Positions 17,079 through 24,540 of a DNA stretch of 64,000 bases are shown one piece after another. Both the position numbers and the translations under genes were made by a program. The notes below the pieces were generated by a model. The model ran no database searches and was not told the origin of the DNA. It saw nothing but the letters and a program-made list of their open reading frames with translations. Source of the stretch: Alicyclobacillus fastidiosus (GTDB lineage Bacteria > Bacillota > Bacilli > Alicyclobacillales > Alicyclobacillaceae); the NCBI RefSeq assembly GCF_026651875.1, contig NZ_CP104067.1:4392501-4456500 (forward strand), written 5' to 3'. Position 1 is the stretch's first letter, and the number at the start of each line of letters is the position of its first letter.

Positions 17079-18923
17079 TCAGTTGTTTGGAATCGACATC
17101 CCGACTTCGCCTGCCACAACGCGTGGAGAAGGCGCCACGTCACCTGTCGGGAGGCGGTATAGTTCGTCAATTTCAACTCGATAGCGTTCGCCTACCTGCT
17201 TTGGTTTCACTTTCAGCGATGGCGTCAGAAGGTCGTTCTCAATCGTAAAGGGCTCTGCCAGGACAATTCGCTTCGGCTGCTCAAACCTCGCGAATTGTGC
17301 GGTCGCCCGCTCCACCTCCGCTTCGAGAAACGCGACGATTTGAGCTGGATCCTTGGCAAGCTCCGGATGAGTGCGCTGCCAACGAGCGATAGCCTGTTCA
17401 TTCGGGACCACGACAGCCGCCACAAATTTGCGGGCCTGGCCGACGAGGCACACCTGGTCAATGTAGGGACTTTGCAAGATCTCAGCCTCAATCGGCGCCG
17501 GAGTGACTTTCTTGCCAGTCGACAAAACAATCAGATGCTTCTTTCTATCTGTAATCTTGATATATCCATCCGCGGAAACCTCCGCCAAATCGCCCGTGCG
17601 CAGCCAACCATCCTCTGTATACGCCTGGAGGTTCGCCTCCTCGTTGTCGTAATATCCCGGCGAGACACTCGGACCGCGCACCAGCAGTTCACCGTCTTCG
17701 GCCACCGTGACATCGACATTGCTCAAACGTCGACCGACCGTGCCAAGCCGCGGGGCGTCGGGCGAGTTAAAAGCGATGACCGGCGAGGTCTCGGTCATCC
17801 CGTACCCCTCGTATACCTGCATCCCGAGTGCCATAAAGAAACGGCAAACGTGTGGCGATAAGGGGGCTCCACCGCTGACGATAAACCGGAGTCGCCCACC
17901 CATCCCCTGCTTGATTTTCTGATAGACCAACTTGTCGTACAACTTCGTTTGTAAAGACGAGACGCGTTGCCCCTCGACGTGCATCTTCGCCCCTGCCGCC
18001 ATAGCGCTTTCAAAAATCCGCTGTTTGATGCCGCCGGTCTGGCGCATCTGCCCTTCCACTCGCTCTTGAACCTTTTCAAGCAGCCGGGGAACGGTGGTAA
18101 ACATCGTTGGCTGAACGCGGGCGAAGTCGGCGACAATCGTGTCGATGCTCGTTGCATAATACACCGCGCTGCCCGACAGGAGAGGAATATATTCCCCACA
18201 CGTGCGCTCGAAGATGTGACTCAAAGGCAGGTACGATAAGTGGACGTCGTTCGGGCCGATGTCGAGCCGCTCCTTGACGGCGTAATAGTTGGAAAGGATG
18301 TTTCGATTCGTGAGCAAAACGCCTTTTGGCAAGCCGGTGGTCCCCGAAGTGTAGACAATCGTCGCCACGTCGTCCAACTGCACATCCCGTAAGCGGTTTC
18401 TAACAGCCGCCTCGTCTGCCGTCTGTCGGCTCCACGAACGGTAGCTAAACACGGGCCATGGTGCCTCTAGCGCGTCTATTGCCCTGCATTCCTGTTCGTT
18501 TAGGATGACCACAAACCGAATTGGCAGGGGCTCCTCTTGATGTGCGGCGACCAGCTTCGCAAATTGTTTTGCGTCTTCGACAAAGATTCCCGACATGCCT
18601 GAGTGGCGGACGATGAAGCCTAACTGACCAGGCGGCAGACTCGGGTATACCGGAACAGTCCGCGCTCCGATGGTGAGAATGGCAAAATCACAAATCGGCC
18701 ACCACGACCGCCCGGCAGACACGAGTCCCACCCTGTCGCCAGTCTGGACGCGCTGCCCCACAAGGTTGTGTGCGACGCCGAAGATTCTCGCCGACATTTG
18801 TTCAAACGTCAGCGACTCGGCGTCGCCGCTGGTCGGATCGGAGACTGCGAGGCGTCCAGGATAACAGAAAGCGGTTTCAAAAAAAGTTTGCGGCAATGAG
18901 GAATACGGGATGGAGTTGGACAT
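17079..18923 (-). CDS. Long-chain fatty acid-CoA ligase (AMP-forming)
   Basis: Acyl-adenylate-forming enzyme of 614 residues activating a long-chain fatty acid with ATP and CoA. The AMP-binding P-loop YTSGTTGLPKG is at residues 191-201, the second core motif is YGMTETSP, and the hinge motif GWLRTGDLAEV is followed by DRKKHLIVLSTGKKVTP, which matches the FadD15/FAA-type subgroup. The ATG at 18923 follows CAGGAGGCG; the frame to 19010 runs into the upstream regulatory palindrome. The gene stands alone, 70 bases upstream of it is a 21-base perfect palindrome (18993-19013), which suggests repression by a fatty-acid-responsive regulator. The fatty acids of this type of organism may include branched or omega-cyclic chains, so chain preference cannot be read off. 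Confidence 0.92.
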   Translation of the reverse strand: MSNSIPYSSLPQTFFETAFCYPGRLAVSDPTSGDAESLTFEQMSARIFGVAHNLVGQRVQTGDRVGLVSAGRSWWPICDFAILTIGARTVPVYPSLPPGQLGFIVRHSGMSGIFVEDAKQFAKLVAAHQEEPLPIRFVVILNEQECRAIDALEAPWPVFSYRSWSRQTADEAAVRNRLRDVQLDDVATIVYTSGTTGLPKGVLLTNRNILSNYYAVKERLDIGPNDVHLSYLPLSHIFERTCGEYIPLLSGSAVYYATSIDTIVADFARVQPTMFTTVPRLLEKVQERVEGQMRQTGGIKQRIFESAMAAGAKMHVEGQRVSSLQTKLYDKLVYQKIKQGMGGRLRFIVSGGAPLSPHVCRFFMALGMQVYEGYGMTETSPVIAFNSPDAPRLGTVGRRLSNVDVTVAEDGELLVRGPSVSPGYYDNEEANLQAYTEDGWLRTGDLAEVSADGYIKITDRKKHLIVLSTGKKVTPAPIEAEILQSPYIDQVCLVGQARKFVAAVVVPNEQAIARWQRTHPELAKDPAQIVAFLEAEVERATAQFARFEQPKRIVLAEPFTIENDLLTPSLKVKPKQVGERYRVEIDELYRLPTGDVAPSPRVVAGEVGMSIPNN

Positions 18924-18992
18924 CGGACACGCCTCCTGTATACGCTTACAGTTGCACCAAACATAACACGCGCTGAAGAATTCTGAGCGCGC

Positions 18993-19013
18993 AAAATGAC
19001 ACCGTGTCATTTT
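18993..19013. promoter_or_regulatory. 21-bp perfect palindrome upstream of acyl-CoA ligase gene (putative operator)
   Basis: Ten-base arms AAAATGACAC and GTGTCATTTT are separated by one base. It is 70 bases upstream of the acyl-CoA ligase start and 47 bases beyond the stop of the TVP38-type gene. The strict symmetry and short centre fit a dimeric repressor site better than a terminator, since no T run beyond the arm is GC-stabilised. The cognate regulator is unknown. Confidence 0.6.
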
Positions 19014-19059
19014 TATTTAATTCGCCACTTTCGCAAAAATGCCTTCTCTTATCGATAAA

Positions 19060-19695
19060 TTATTTTTCCGTTCTGATTTTTGCCATCCGGTAAATGACCC
19101 CCATCCCGGCGAGGCCAACTGCCAGGAGGACCATCCACAGAGCGAGGTGTTTTGTGTGCATCACACCGATATACACAAGGGCCCAAGCTAGTTGGTACGG
19201 AGCCATACTGAGGCCGCTGGCCAGTGCGTACGCGCGTAGAGAAACGCTGGGAATCGCGCCTAGGATGAGGTTTACGGCGAGAAATGGGAGGGGTAAGAGC
19301 TGAATCACGACGAGTGCCCAAAACCCTCCGGGCTGCAGGCGGTCTAACATGCGTCGATACGTCGGATACGCGCGCGGATGATGCACCAGCCTCGAAATAC
19401 TCGGAAGAGCGATGCGACCGACGAGAAACAGGGTCACGCCTCCCGCGAGCGCACCCAGCCAATTCTCGATGGTCCCGGCCACCAACCCCTGCGCCCGTAA
19501 GCAAGCCGTCATCACCGGTTCCGATGGGATGGGCAAAATGCTGGCAATGGCTTGAAGCGCTACGAACATCAAGCCGCCCCAGAGCCCGTGCCCATGCTTG
19601 CCGAGAGTACCCAGATAGGGAATGCGGATGAGCACTAAGCACGCGAGTAATGAGAGCACCGACAAGATGCGGAGAATGAATCCCCTGAACCTCAT
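19060..19695 (-). CDS. TVP38/TMEM64 family (VTT-domain) membrane protein
   Basis: A 211-residue protein with five to six membrane segments and the VTT/SNARE-associated (DedA-related) signature: a re-entrant block containing ILPIPSEPVM near residue 55, a Gly-rich helix after it, and the FW.LV..Q LLP segment near residue 125. Family members transport lipid carriers or phospholipids across the membrane in DedA-type proteins, but the role of the TVP38 branch is less clear. The ATG follows GGAGGTGAGGG. It is divergent from the DJ-1-like gene and separated from the acyl-CoA ligase by the palindrome region. Confidence 0.88.
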   Translation of the reverse strand: MRFRGFILRILSVLSLLACLVLIRIPYLGTLGKHGHGLWGGLMFVALQAIASILPIPSEPVMTACLRAQGLVAGTIENWLGALAGGVTLFLVGRIALPSISRLVHHPRAYPTYRRMLDRLQPGGFWALVVIQLLPLPFLAVNLILGAIPSVSLRAYALASGLSMAPYQLAWALVYIGVMHTKHLALWMVLLAVGLAGMGVIYRMAKIRTEK

Positions 19696-19766
19696 TGTGT
19701 TCCCTCACCTCCGCTCATTTGCTAGGATAGATTTGATGTGTTGGAGCAAGACAAGGAGGTCGGCCC

Positions 19767-20282
19767 ATGTACAAGGTCGGACTGGTGGCTTTGCCACGGT
19801 TTGCACTCGCTGGCGTGTCCACGCTGCTGCAGTCCGTGCAAGAGCGGGAGTGGCGGCTGCGCGTATTCTCCCTGGCAGGCGATAGTGTGACCACTGCCGA
19901 GGGTCTGCGGGTGATGGCTGACGCCGCCATGCAGGATACCGTACCTCTCGATTTACATCTGCTCGTCATCCCTGGTGGTCATTATACATCGGAGATTTGG
20001 AACGACACCCGGTTACACCGGTTTCTGCGCCAATACGACGGACAACGAAGATGGATTGCCACCGCGTCCGAAGGCATTATCTGCGTCGCAGCGGCTGGCC
20101 TGTTGGGAGGGACGATGTACAGTGCACCGGAAGGTGTGGATTCCGCTTTCGCACACCTCTTGCGGCACGCCATTCGCCGACAAAGCCCTGTCACCGTGGA
20201 TGCAAACGTCATCTCCTCAGATGGTACCGAACCTGCCACCTTCGCGAATGTCGTCTGTCAAAGGGTCGAATTGCAATTTTAA
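19767..20282 (+). CDS. DJ-1/PfpI family protein with Ser at the nucleophile elbow
   Basis: A 171-residue flavodoxin-like domain protein. The strand-loop VIPGGHY (residues 67-73) and the elbow region IATASEGIICVAAAGLLGG (97-115) align with the DJ-1/PfpI family, where the elbow normally carries the reactive Cys ten residues before AGLL. At that position there is Ser101; Cys106 is present but on the following helix. The classical protease or glyoxalase chemistry is therefore doubtful and the protein may be a sensor or a ligand-binding relic. The ATG follows AAGGAGG. It is transcribed away from the TVP38-type gene and lies 137 bases before the cyclophilin gene. Confidence 0.82.
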   Translation: MYKVGLVALPRFALAGVSTLLQSVQEREWRLRVFSLAGDSVTTAEGLRVMADAAMQDTVPLDLHLLVIPGGHYTSEIWNDTRLHRFLRQYDGQRRWIATASEGIICVAAAGLLGGTMYSAPEGVDSAFAHLLRHAIRRQSPVTVDANVISSDGTEPATFANVVCQRVELQF

Positions 20283-20326
20283 TGGTGCAGCTTTCAGAAA
20301 TCGTTCATTCTCCGCGCGATTGGTCA

Positions 20327-20335
20327 TGCTATGAT
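20327..20335 (+). promoter_or_regulatory. Extended -10 promoter element for cyclophilin lipoprotein gene
   Basis: TGCTATGAT gives a TG-N-TATGAT extended -10 (hexamer 20330-20335), about 85 bases before the start of the cyclophilin gene. No convincing -35 hexamer is seen at 16-18 bases. Confidence 0.4.
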
Positions 20336-20419
20336 GGGACGGGTGGTGCTTCACGACAAAACACCGCTCCGTTCGACATTGCATTTGTGAACCAAGTACT
20401 CTTGAGGGGGTTTTTTTAG

Positions 20420-21130
20420 ATGCGTTTTCGTCACACAGTCCAAGGGTTGGCCGTGGCGATGGTCACACTGACACTCGCCGCAGGTTGCGGCGCCAATAAT
20501 ACCTCGGGTGGGTCTGCACAAGAAGTCAGCAACCAATCTTCGCAAAGCAACTCGAGTGCCGCCGCGAAACAGCCCGTACTCAAGCCCACGACCAAACAGT
20601 GGTCGTCGCCACCGAAAATGATGATCGATACAAACAAACAGTACAACGCAGTCGTACATACGAACTACGGTGATTTCACAATTCAGCTGTTTGCGAACCA
20701 GAGCCCCGTGACCGTAAACAATTTCGTCTTTCTGGCGAAGAACAACTTCTATCACGACGACAAGTTTTTCCGGATTATTCAATCGTTCATGATCCAGACT
20801 GGAGATCCGAAAAACAATGGCACCGGCGGCCCTGGGTACAAGTTTAAAGACGAGTTGCCGCCGAAGGAAAAATATGCGCCTGGCATCGTGGCGATGGCAA
20901 ATAGCGGCCCCAATACAAATGGCAGCCAGTTCTTTATCGGCACCGGCCAACAAGTCGACAGCCTAAATCAACAGCCTGATTACACGATTTTTGGAAAAGT
21001 GGTGTCCGGGATGAACGTGGTCGACAAGATCGCCGCGATTCCGGTCGTTCAAAATCCAGAGATGAACGGTGAAATGAGTAAACCGACGAAAACGGCTTAC
21101 ATCGAGTCTGTCGACATTCAAGAGAAATAA
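20420..21130 (+). CDS. Cyclophilin-type peptidyl-prolyl isomerase, lipoprotein
   Basis: Extracytoplasmic prolyl isomerase of 236 residues. A lipoprotein signal peptide ends in the lipobox LAAGC with the lipidated Cys at position 23, followed by a Ser/Asn/Gln-rich linker to about residue 60 and a cyclophilin domain over 75-236. Catalytic-site features are visible: FFRIIQSFMIQTGDP, the ANSGPNTNGSQFFI block, and DYTIFGKV. Such enzymes assist folding of secreted proteins outside the membrane, like PrsA but of the cyclophilin type. The ATG follows GAGGGGG. The next gene begins 18 bases later and is probably co-transcribed. Confidence 0.94.
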   Translation: MRFRHTVQGLAVAMVTLTLAAGCGANNTSGGSAQEVSNQSSQSNSSAAAKQPVLKPTTKQWSSPPKMMIDTNKQYNAVVHTNYGDFTIQLFANQSPVTVNNFVFLAKNNFYHDDKFFRIIQSFMIQTGDPKNNGTGGPGYKFKDELPPKEKYAPGIVAMANSGPNTNGSQFFIGTGQQVDSLNQQPDYTIFGKVVSGMNVVDKIAAIPVVQNPEMNGEMSKPTKTAYIESVDIQEK

Positions 21131-21148
21131 CCCACTGGAGGAGTTTAC

Positions 21149-21541
21149 ATGAGACGCCAGTGGTTGTTATCGATTCTGGTGATTGTCGTTGTCGGCGTCA
21201 TCTACTTGCGCAGTGGTGGACAAGTTCCCTTGCCGGACCAGTATCAGCAGACGGCATCAGGCGTGCGCATCCCTGTAAAAATGGAACAAATTCCATCGAA
21301 CAGCACTGGCGAACAGTGGAATCTCGGAGGCAATAATCAGGGATCTGTTTTCGTCAACATGTACGTGAACGGTCGCCAGCGTCGAATCTTCTCGTCGCGC
21401 AAGCTCCTAGCGAAGAAGTCCGACGGGACCTTGTACGAAACGGCGGGTGTCATTCAGTTCGGATCGCAAAAATACCACGCGGTGGACATCTTCGTTCAAT
21501 CAGGTGGCAAATCGGGATATATCGATTTCGCGAAAGGGTGA
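21149..21541 (+). CDS. Unknown membrane-anchored extracytoplasmic protein
   Basis: A 130-residue protein with an N-terminal signal anchor (residues 4-20) and an outside domain of about 105 residues rich in beta-prone residues, Ser, Gln and Gly, with two small Arg clusters (GRQRR, SSRK). No cysteine-based lipobox and no known motif are seen. The ATG follows TGGAGGAG. It lies 18 bases downstream of the cyclophilin lipoprotein gene and a terminator follows directly, so the two form a bicistronic unit and may act together outside the membrane; I do not recognise the family. Confidence 0.82.
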   Translation: MRRQWLLSILVIVVVGVIYLRSGGQVPLPDQYQQTASGVRIPVKMEQIPSNSTGEQWNLGGNNQGSVFVNMYVNGRQRRIFSSRKLLAKKSDGTLYETAGVIQFGSQKYHAVDIFVQSGGKSGYIDFAKG

Positions 21542-21543
21542 CG

Positions 21544-21570
21544 CGCGGGGACGGCCATCCCCGCGTTTGT
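21544..21570 (+). terminator. Intrinsic terminator closing the cyclophilin unit
   Basis: Eight-base perfect arms CGCGGGGA and TCCCCGCG (21544-21551, 21558-21565) followed by TTTGTT. Its tail overlaps the -35 box of the next promoter. Confidence 0.8.
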
Positions 21571-21599
21571 TGACGTTTCCCGCAGAGGTTGCTTATATA
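21570..21599 (+). promoter_or_regulatory. Sigma-A-type promoter for the nucleotidyltransferase cassette
   Basis: TTGACG at 21570-21575 and TATATA at 21594-21599 with an 18-base spacer, about 90 bases before the GTG start at 21688. It is the best-scoring promoter ahead of the three-gene cassette and begins right inside the preceding terminator tail. Confidence 0.65.
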
Positions 21600-21687
21600 G
21601 AGTAGTACGATTGTCGAAAGGTGTCGTACCCGCTGACCTTTCCAGATTTCATTGGGTTAAATTTTCCGAATAGGAGTTGACCGCCAC

Positions 21688-22428
21688 GTGACGGCAACAA
21701 GTATCATTCTTGCGGCAGGTCGTTCCATGCGACTGCGCCCGCTCACTGATCATCAACCAAAGTGCCTGTTGGACATGGGCCCGAAAAAAATATTGGATTG
21801 GCAGCTCGACGCGCTCAAATCCATCGGTGTGCTAGACGTCCGCATGGTCGTTGGCTACCAAAAGGAAATGATTCAAAGCCACATCGAAAACCACCACCCG
21901 GAAATGCGTGTCACATATATTGAGAACCCGGATTTTGAGACCACCAACACCCTGTACTCACTGGCGAGGGCCCTGCGGGATTTCGAAGGCGATTTTTACT
22001 ACATGAATGCCGACGTCGTCTTCGAACAGAGCATTTTGCAGCGCTTGAGTACCTACACCGGTGGCGGTTTCCTCGCGATTGACCGCAAACAATGCCGCGA
22101 AGAGGAAGTCAAAGTCCAGGTAGACAACGACCAAATCACGGCGATTGGAAAACACTTAGATCCGAATGCGAGCTACGGTGAGTTCATCGGCGTCGCCAAC
22201 TTTACCGGCGACTTTGCAAAGCGATTCCGCGCCACGGTGCTCGACGAGGCGGTGTCGCCCAACGAGATGAAATTTTTCGAGCACGCGCTCAACGTGATGG
22301 CGGACAAGCACGACATGTTTGCGGTGGACATCACCGGCCTGCCTTGTGTCGAAGTCGATTTCCCTGAGGACTATGAATACGCCATTCAGGAGGTCCTTCG
22401 CGCGTTTGTGCAGGTGGACGAAGGATGA
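21688..22428 (+). CDS. Alcohol- or sugar-phosphate nucleotidyltransferase (cytidylyltransferase-like)
   Basis: A 246-residue NTP-transferase-fold enzyme. The N-terminal nucleotide-binding signature is LAAGRSMRLRPLT followed by PKCLLDMG, and a metal-binding Asp is in YYMNADVVF near residue 111. The middle block with DRKQC.EEEVKV and IGKHLDP..SYGEFIG is characteristic of cytidylyltransferases of the LicC/IPCT group, which make CDP-choline or CDP-inositol, rather than of glucose-1-phosphate uridylyltransferases. The next gene overlaps by four bases and encodes a CDP-alcohol phosphotransferase, which supports CTP as the nucleotide. The exact alcohol phosphate is unknown. GTG start with GGAG about 11 bases before it. 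Confidence 0.85.
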   Translation: MTATSIILAAGRSMRLRPLTDHQPKCLLDMGPKKILDWQLDALKSIGVLDVRMVVGYQKEMIQSHIENHHPEMRVTYIENPDFETTNTLYSLARALRDFEGDFYYMNADVVFEQSILQRLSTYTGGGFLAIDRKQCREEEVKVQVDNDQITAIGKHLDPNASYGEFIGVANFTGDFAKRFRATVLDEAVSPNEMKFFEHALNVMADKHDMFAVDITGLPCVEVDFPEDYEYAIQEVLRAFVQVDEG

Positions 22429-23153
22429 GTGAACTCGCCAAAATTAACGCGTGTGCGAAGCGACCTATCGATATTTGGACAAACTTCATCTATTACCCAT
22501 TGTCCATTCGCCTCGTCTATATCGTCCGCAAAACCGGGATCACGCCGAACGCGTTAACGATATCGTCTCTCATCATCGCATTGATTGGCTGTGCGTTTTT
22601 CCTTCGCGGAGTGCGAGGAGATGTACTCATTGGACTTCTGCTCGTCCAAATCTCTTACGTGGTTGACTGTGCCGATGGACAACTTGCGCGCTACAAGCAG
22701 CAGTTTTCCCCGGTTGGCGGATGGATTGACCAGGTTGCGGACCGGATTAAGGAATTTTCCATTTACACAAGTCTCGCCTATGGCTACACGAGGTTACACG
22801 GACCCGACAACCGTATCTGGTTGTATGCGATGTTTGCTCTATTTGTCCTCTATCTATTGGAGTACTACGGGCAGATTCGCATGGGGAAACCACAACCGGC
22901 CGCTAGCGCACAGCCAAATGCACCCGCGGACGGCGACGCGCATTTGGAGGACGGTTTTGCGCGTGCGCAACGGCTGCGCGCGTTTATCCCATTTCGGGGC
23001 TTCCTCATTGGGGAACAGTACTTTGCGCTGCTCGCGTTCATCGTATTTGACGCCGTTCGTCCGTTCTTCCTGTTCGTCGGGATCCTCGGGGGGCTGATGT
23101 GTATCTATCGGCCTGTCATTCAGTATCTGAAATTAAAGCGCAGCAGTTTGTAA
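22425..23153 (+). CDS. CDP-alcohol phosphatidyltransferase family membrane enzyme
   Basis: A 242-residue integral membrane enzyme that transfers an alcohol phosphate between CDP and an acceptor alcohol. The full family signature is present as DGQLAR, eight residues, G, three residues, D, three residues, D (in the segment starting at DCADGQLARY), with about six membrane helices and a hydrophilic stretch around residue 160. The ATG overlaps the stop of the cytidylyltransferase gene (ATGA), so expression is coupled. The pair resembles the two halves of archaeal and thermophile IPCT/DIPPS proteins. Whether the acceptor is a lipid, inositol phosphate or another polyol cannot be told from the sequence. 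Confidence 0.92.
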   Translation: MSELAKINACAKRPIDIWTNFIYYPLSIRLVYIVRKTGITPNALTISSLIIALIGCAFFLRGVRGDVLIGLLLVQISYVVDCADGQLARYKQQFSPVGGWIDQVADRIKEFSIYTSLAYGYTRLHGPDNRIWLYAMFALFVLYLLEYYGQIRMGKPQPAASAQPNAPADGDAHLEDGFARAQRLRAFIPFRGFLIGEQYFALLAFIVFDAVRPFFLFVGILGGLMCIYRPVIQYLKLKRSSL

Positions 23154-23199
23154 CACACCGACAAGTCGAATTCAATCGCTCGCAGTTGGAGGCCATCCT

Positions 23200-24354
23200 A
23201 TGTACCCAACCGTCGTCATCACTGCTGCCGTCCCTTGGGACGGCATCACCGCCCGGCCACAGCACCTCGCCAGACAATTGGCGGGGCGCGGTTGGCCTGT
23301 TTTGTTCGTAGAGCCGCCCGTGACGCTCATCGGTCCGTTTCGCAATCCGTCCTTACGCGACAAAATGCTCCCGAAGACCCCGGTGGCCGAGGTGCAGTCC
23401 CTCGGCGACGGGCAAATTCGAGTGCTGCAGCCAATGACGACGATTCCCTTTTATCACATGGCTCGTTTCGTCAACCGATTCAACCAGCGCCTGCTGGCCC
23501 GACAAATCCGCCAGCACGTCCATTCGGAAGCGATTCTCCTATCCAACCTGCCCAGCTCAGTCGACTTGATTCCGTGGCTTAGCCCTGTCGCCACCTTCTA
23601 CGACTGCGTCGACGATCACGGCGCGTTTGGCGGCCTCACGCGCAGCGACGTCATCGAGGCACTCGAGGCGGATATGAGCTATCAGAGTCGTGCCGTGTTC
23701 GCGACGGCCGACGCACTCGTGGAGAAAATGCGGCGCTTTCACAACGACGTATACCTCGTCCCGAACGCGGTCGAACTCGATCACTTCGCCCAAACCTCAA
23801 CTGCCACCCCACACGCCGACCTCTGCGACATCCCTTCGCCGCGCGTAGGCTTCGTGGGCGGAATTGGGGCTTGGTTAGACTTCGATTTACTCTACAATCT
23901 AGCCACTCTGCGCAAGGACGTTCAATTTGTGTTCGTTGGTCCGGTGGAGACGGACGTGTCGAGGATTCGAGCTTTGCCAAACGTTCACTTCCTCGGCCGC
24001 AAGCCGTATGCGCAGTTGCCAGAGTTCCTCGCCGGCTTCGACGCCTGTCTCTATCCATTCGCAAACACCAAGCTGACGGAGAGTGTGAATCCGGTGAAGG
24101 TATACGAATACCTGGCCGCTGGCAAAGAAGTTATCGCGACGCCAACGCGTGAAATGAGTAAGTTTACCGACCATGTGTGGCTGACTCCTGATGCAACGAC
24201 CGCGGCGGCAGCCATCACCGCCATCTTATCCGGGCAACGTCGGTCCGACCTGCAGTTGCGTGAGATGTTTCTGCGCGAGCAAACGTGGTCTGCGCGCGGC
24301 AGCCAAATTGAATCGGTGATCCTACGACATCTTCCAGACTCGATGAAGGCTTGA
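23200..24354 (+). CDS. Glycosyltransferase (GT4-like, TuaH-related)
   Basis: A 384-residue cytoplasmic or peripheral glycosyltransferase with GT-B fold. The start VITAAVPWDGITARPQHLARQL and VLFVEPP resembles the teichuronic acid protein TuaH; the C-terminal half carries VGFVGGIGAWLDFDLL, the VFVGP block, and the donor-binding VNPVKVYEYLAAGKEVIATP segment near residues 300-325 with the retaining-type Glu in E-x7-E arrangement approximately. The ATG follows TTGGAGG. It is 46 bases after the CDP-alcohol transferase gene and is the last gene before a strong bidirectional terminator, so it likely glycosylates the product of that enzyme or a related envelope polymer. Confidence 0.88.
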   Translation: MYPTVVITAAVPWDGITARPQHLARQLAGRGWPVLFVEPPVTLIGPFRNPSLRDKMLPKTPVAEVQSLGDGQIRVLQPMTTIPFYHMARFVNRFNQRLLARQIRQHVHSEAILLSNLPSSVDLIPWLSPVATFYDCVDDHGAFGGLTRSDVIEALEADMSYQSRAVFATADALVEKMRRFHNDVYLVPNAVELDHFAQTSTATPHADLCDIPSPRVGFVGGIGAWLDFDLLYNLATLRKDVQFVFVGPVETDVSRIRALPNVHFLGRKPYAQLPEFLAGFDACLYPFANTKLTESVNPVKVYEYLAAGKEVIATPTREMSKFTDHVWLTPDATTAAAAITAILSGQRRSDLQLREMFLREQTWSARGSQIESVILRHLPDSMKA

Positions 24355-24436
24355 CCCCGATCTCTGTCGGAACTCCCCTCCGTACGACTCTCAATTCGAC
24401 GACGGCGAGCATTGCCAAGGTTTGGGGATGATTGTG

Positions 24437-24479
24437 AAAAGGCCCTTAGGATGGCTTTCGCCTATCCTAAGGGCCTTTT
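24437..24479. terminator. Bidirectional intrinsic terminator (16-bp perfect stem)
   Basis: Perfect 16-base arms at 24437-24452 and 24464-24479, an 11-base loop, AAAA at the left and TTTT at the right end. It lies between the convergent glycosyltransferase and YeeE/YedE genes and can stop transcription from both sides. Confidence 0.93.
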
Positions 24480-24540
24480 CAGTGCAGTGAGTAGTGAGAC
24501 AGCCCTGGGACCAGGGTGTCCCTTCACATGGACGCGACAG

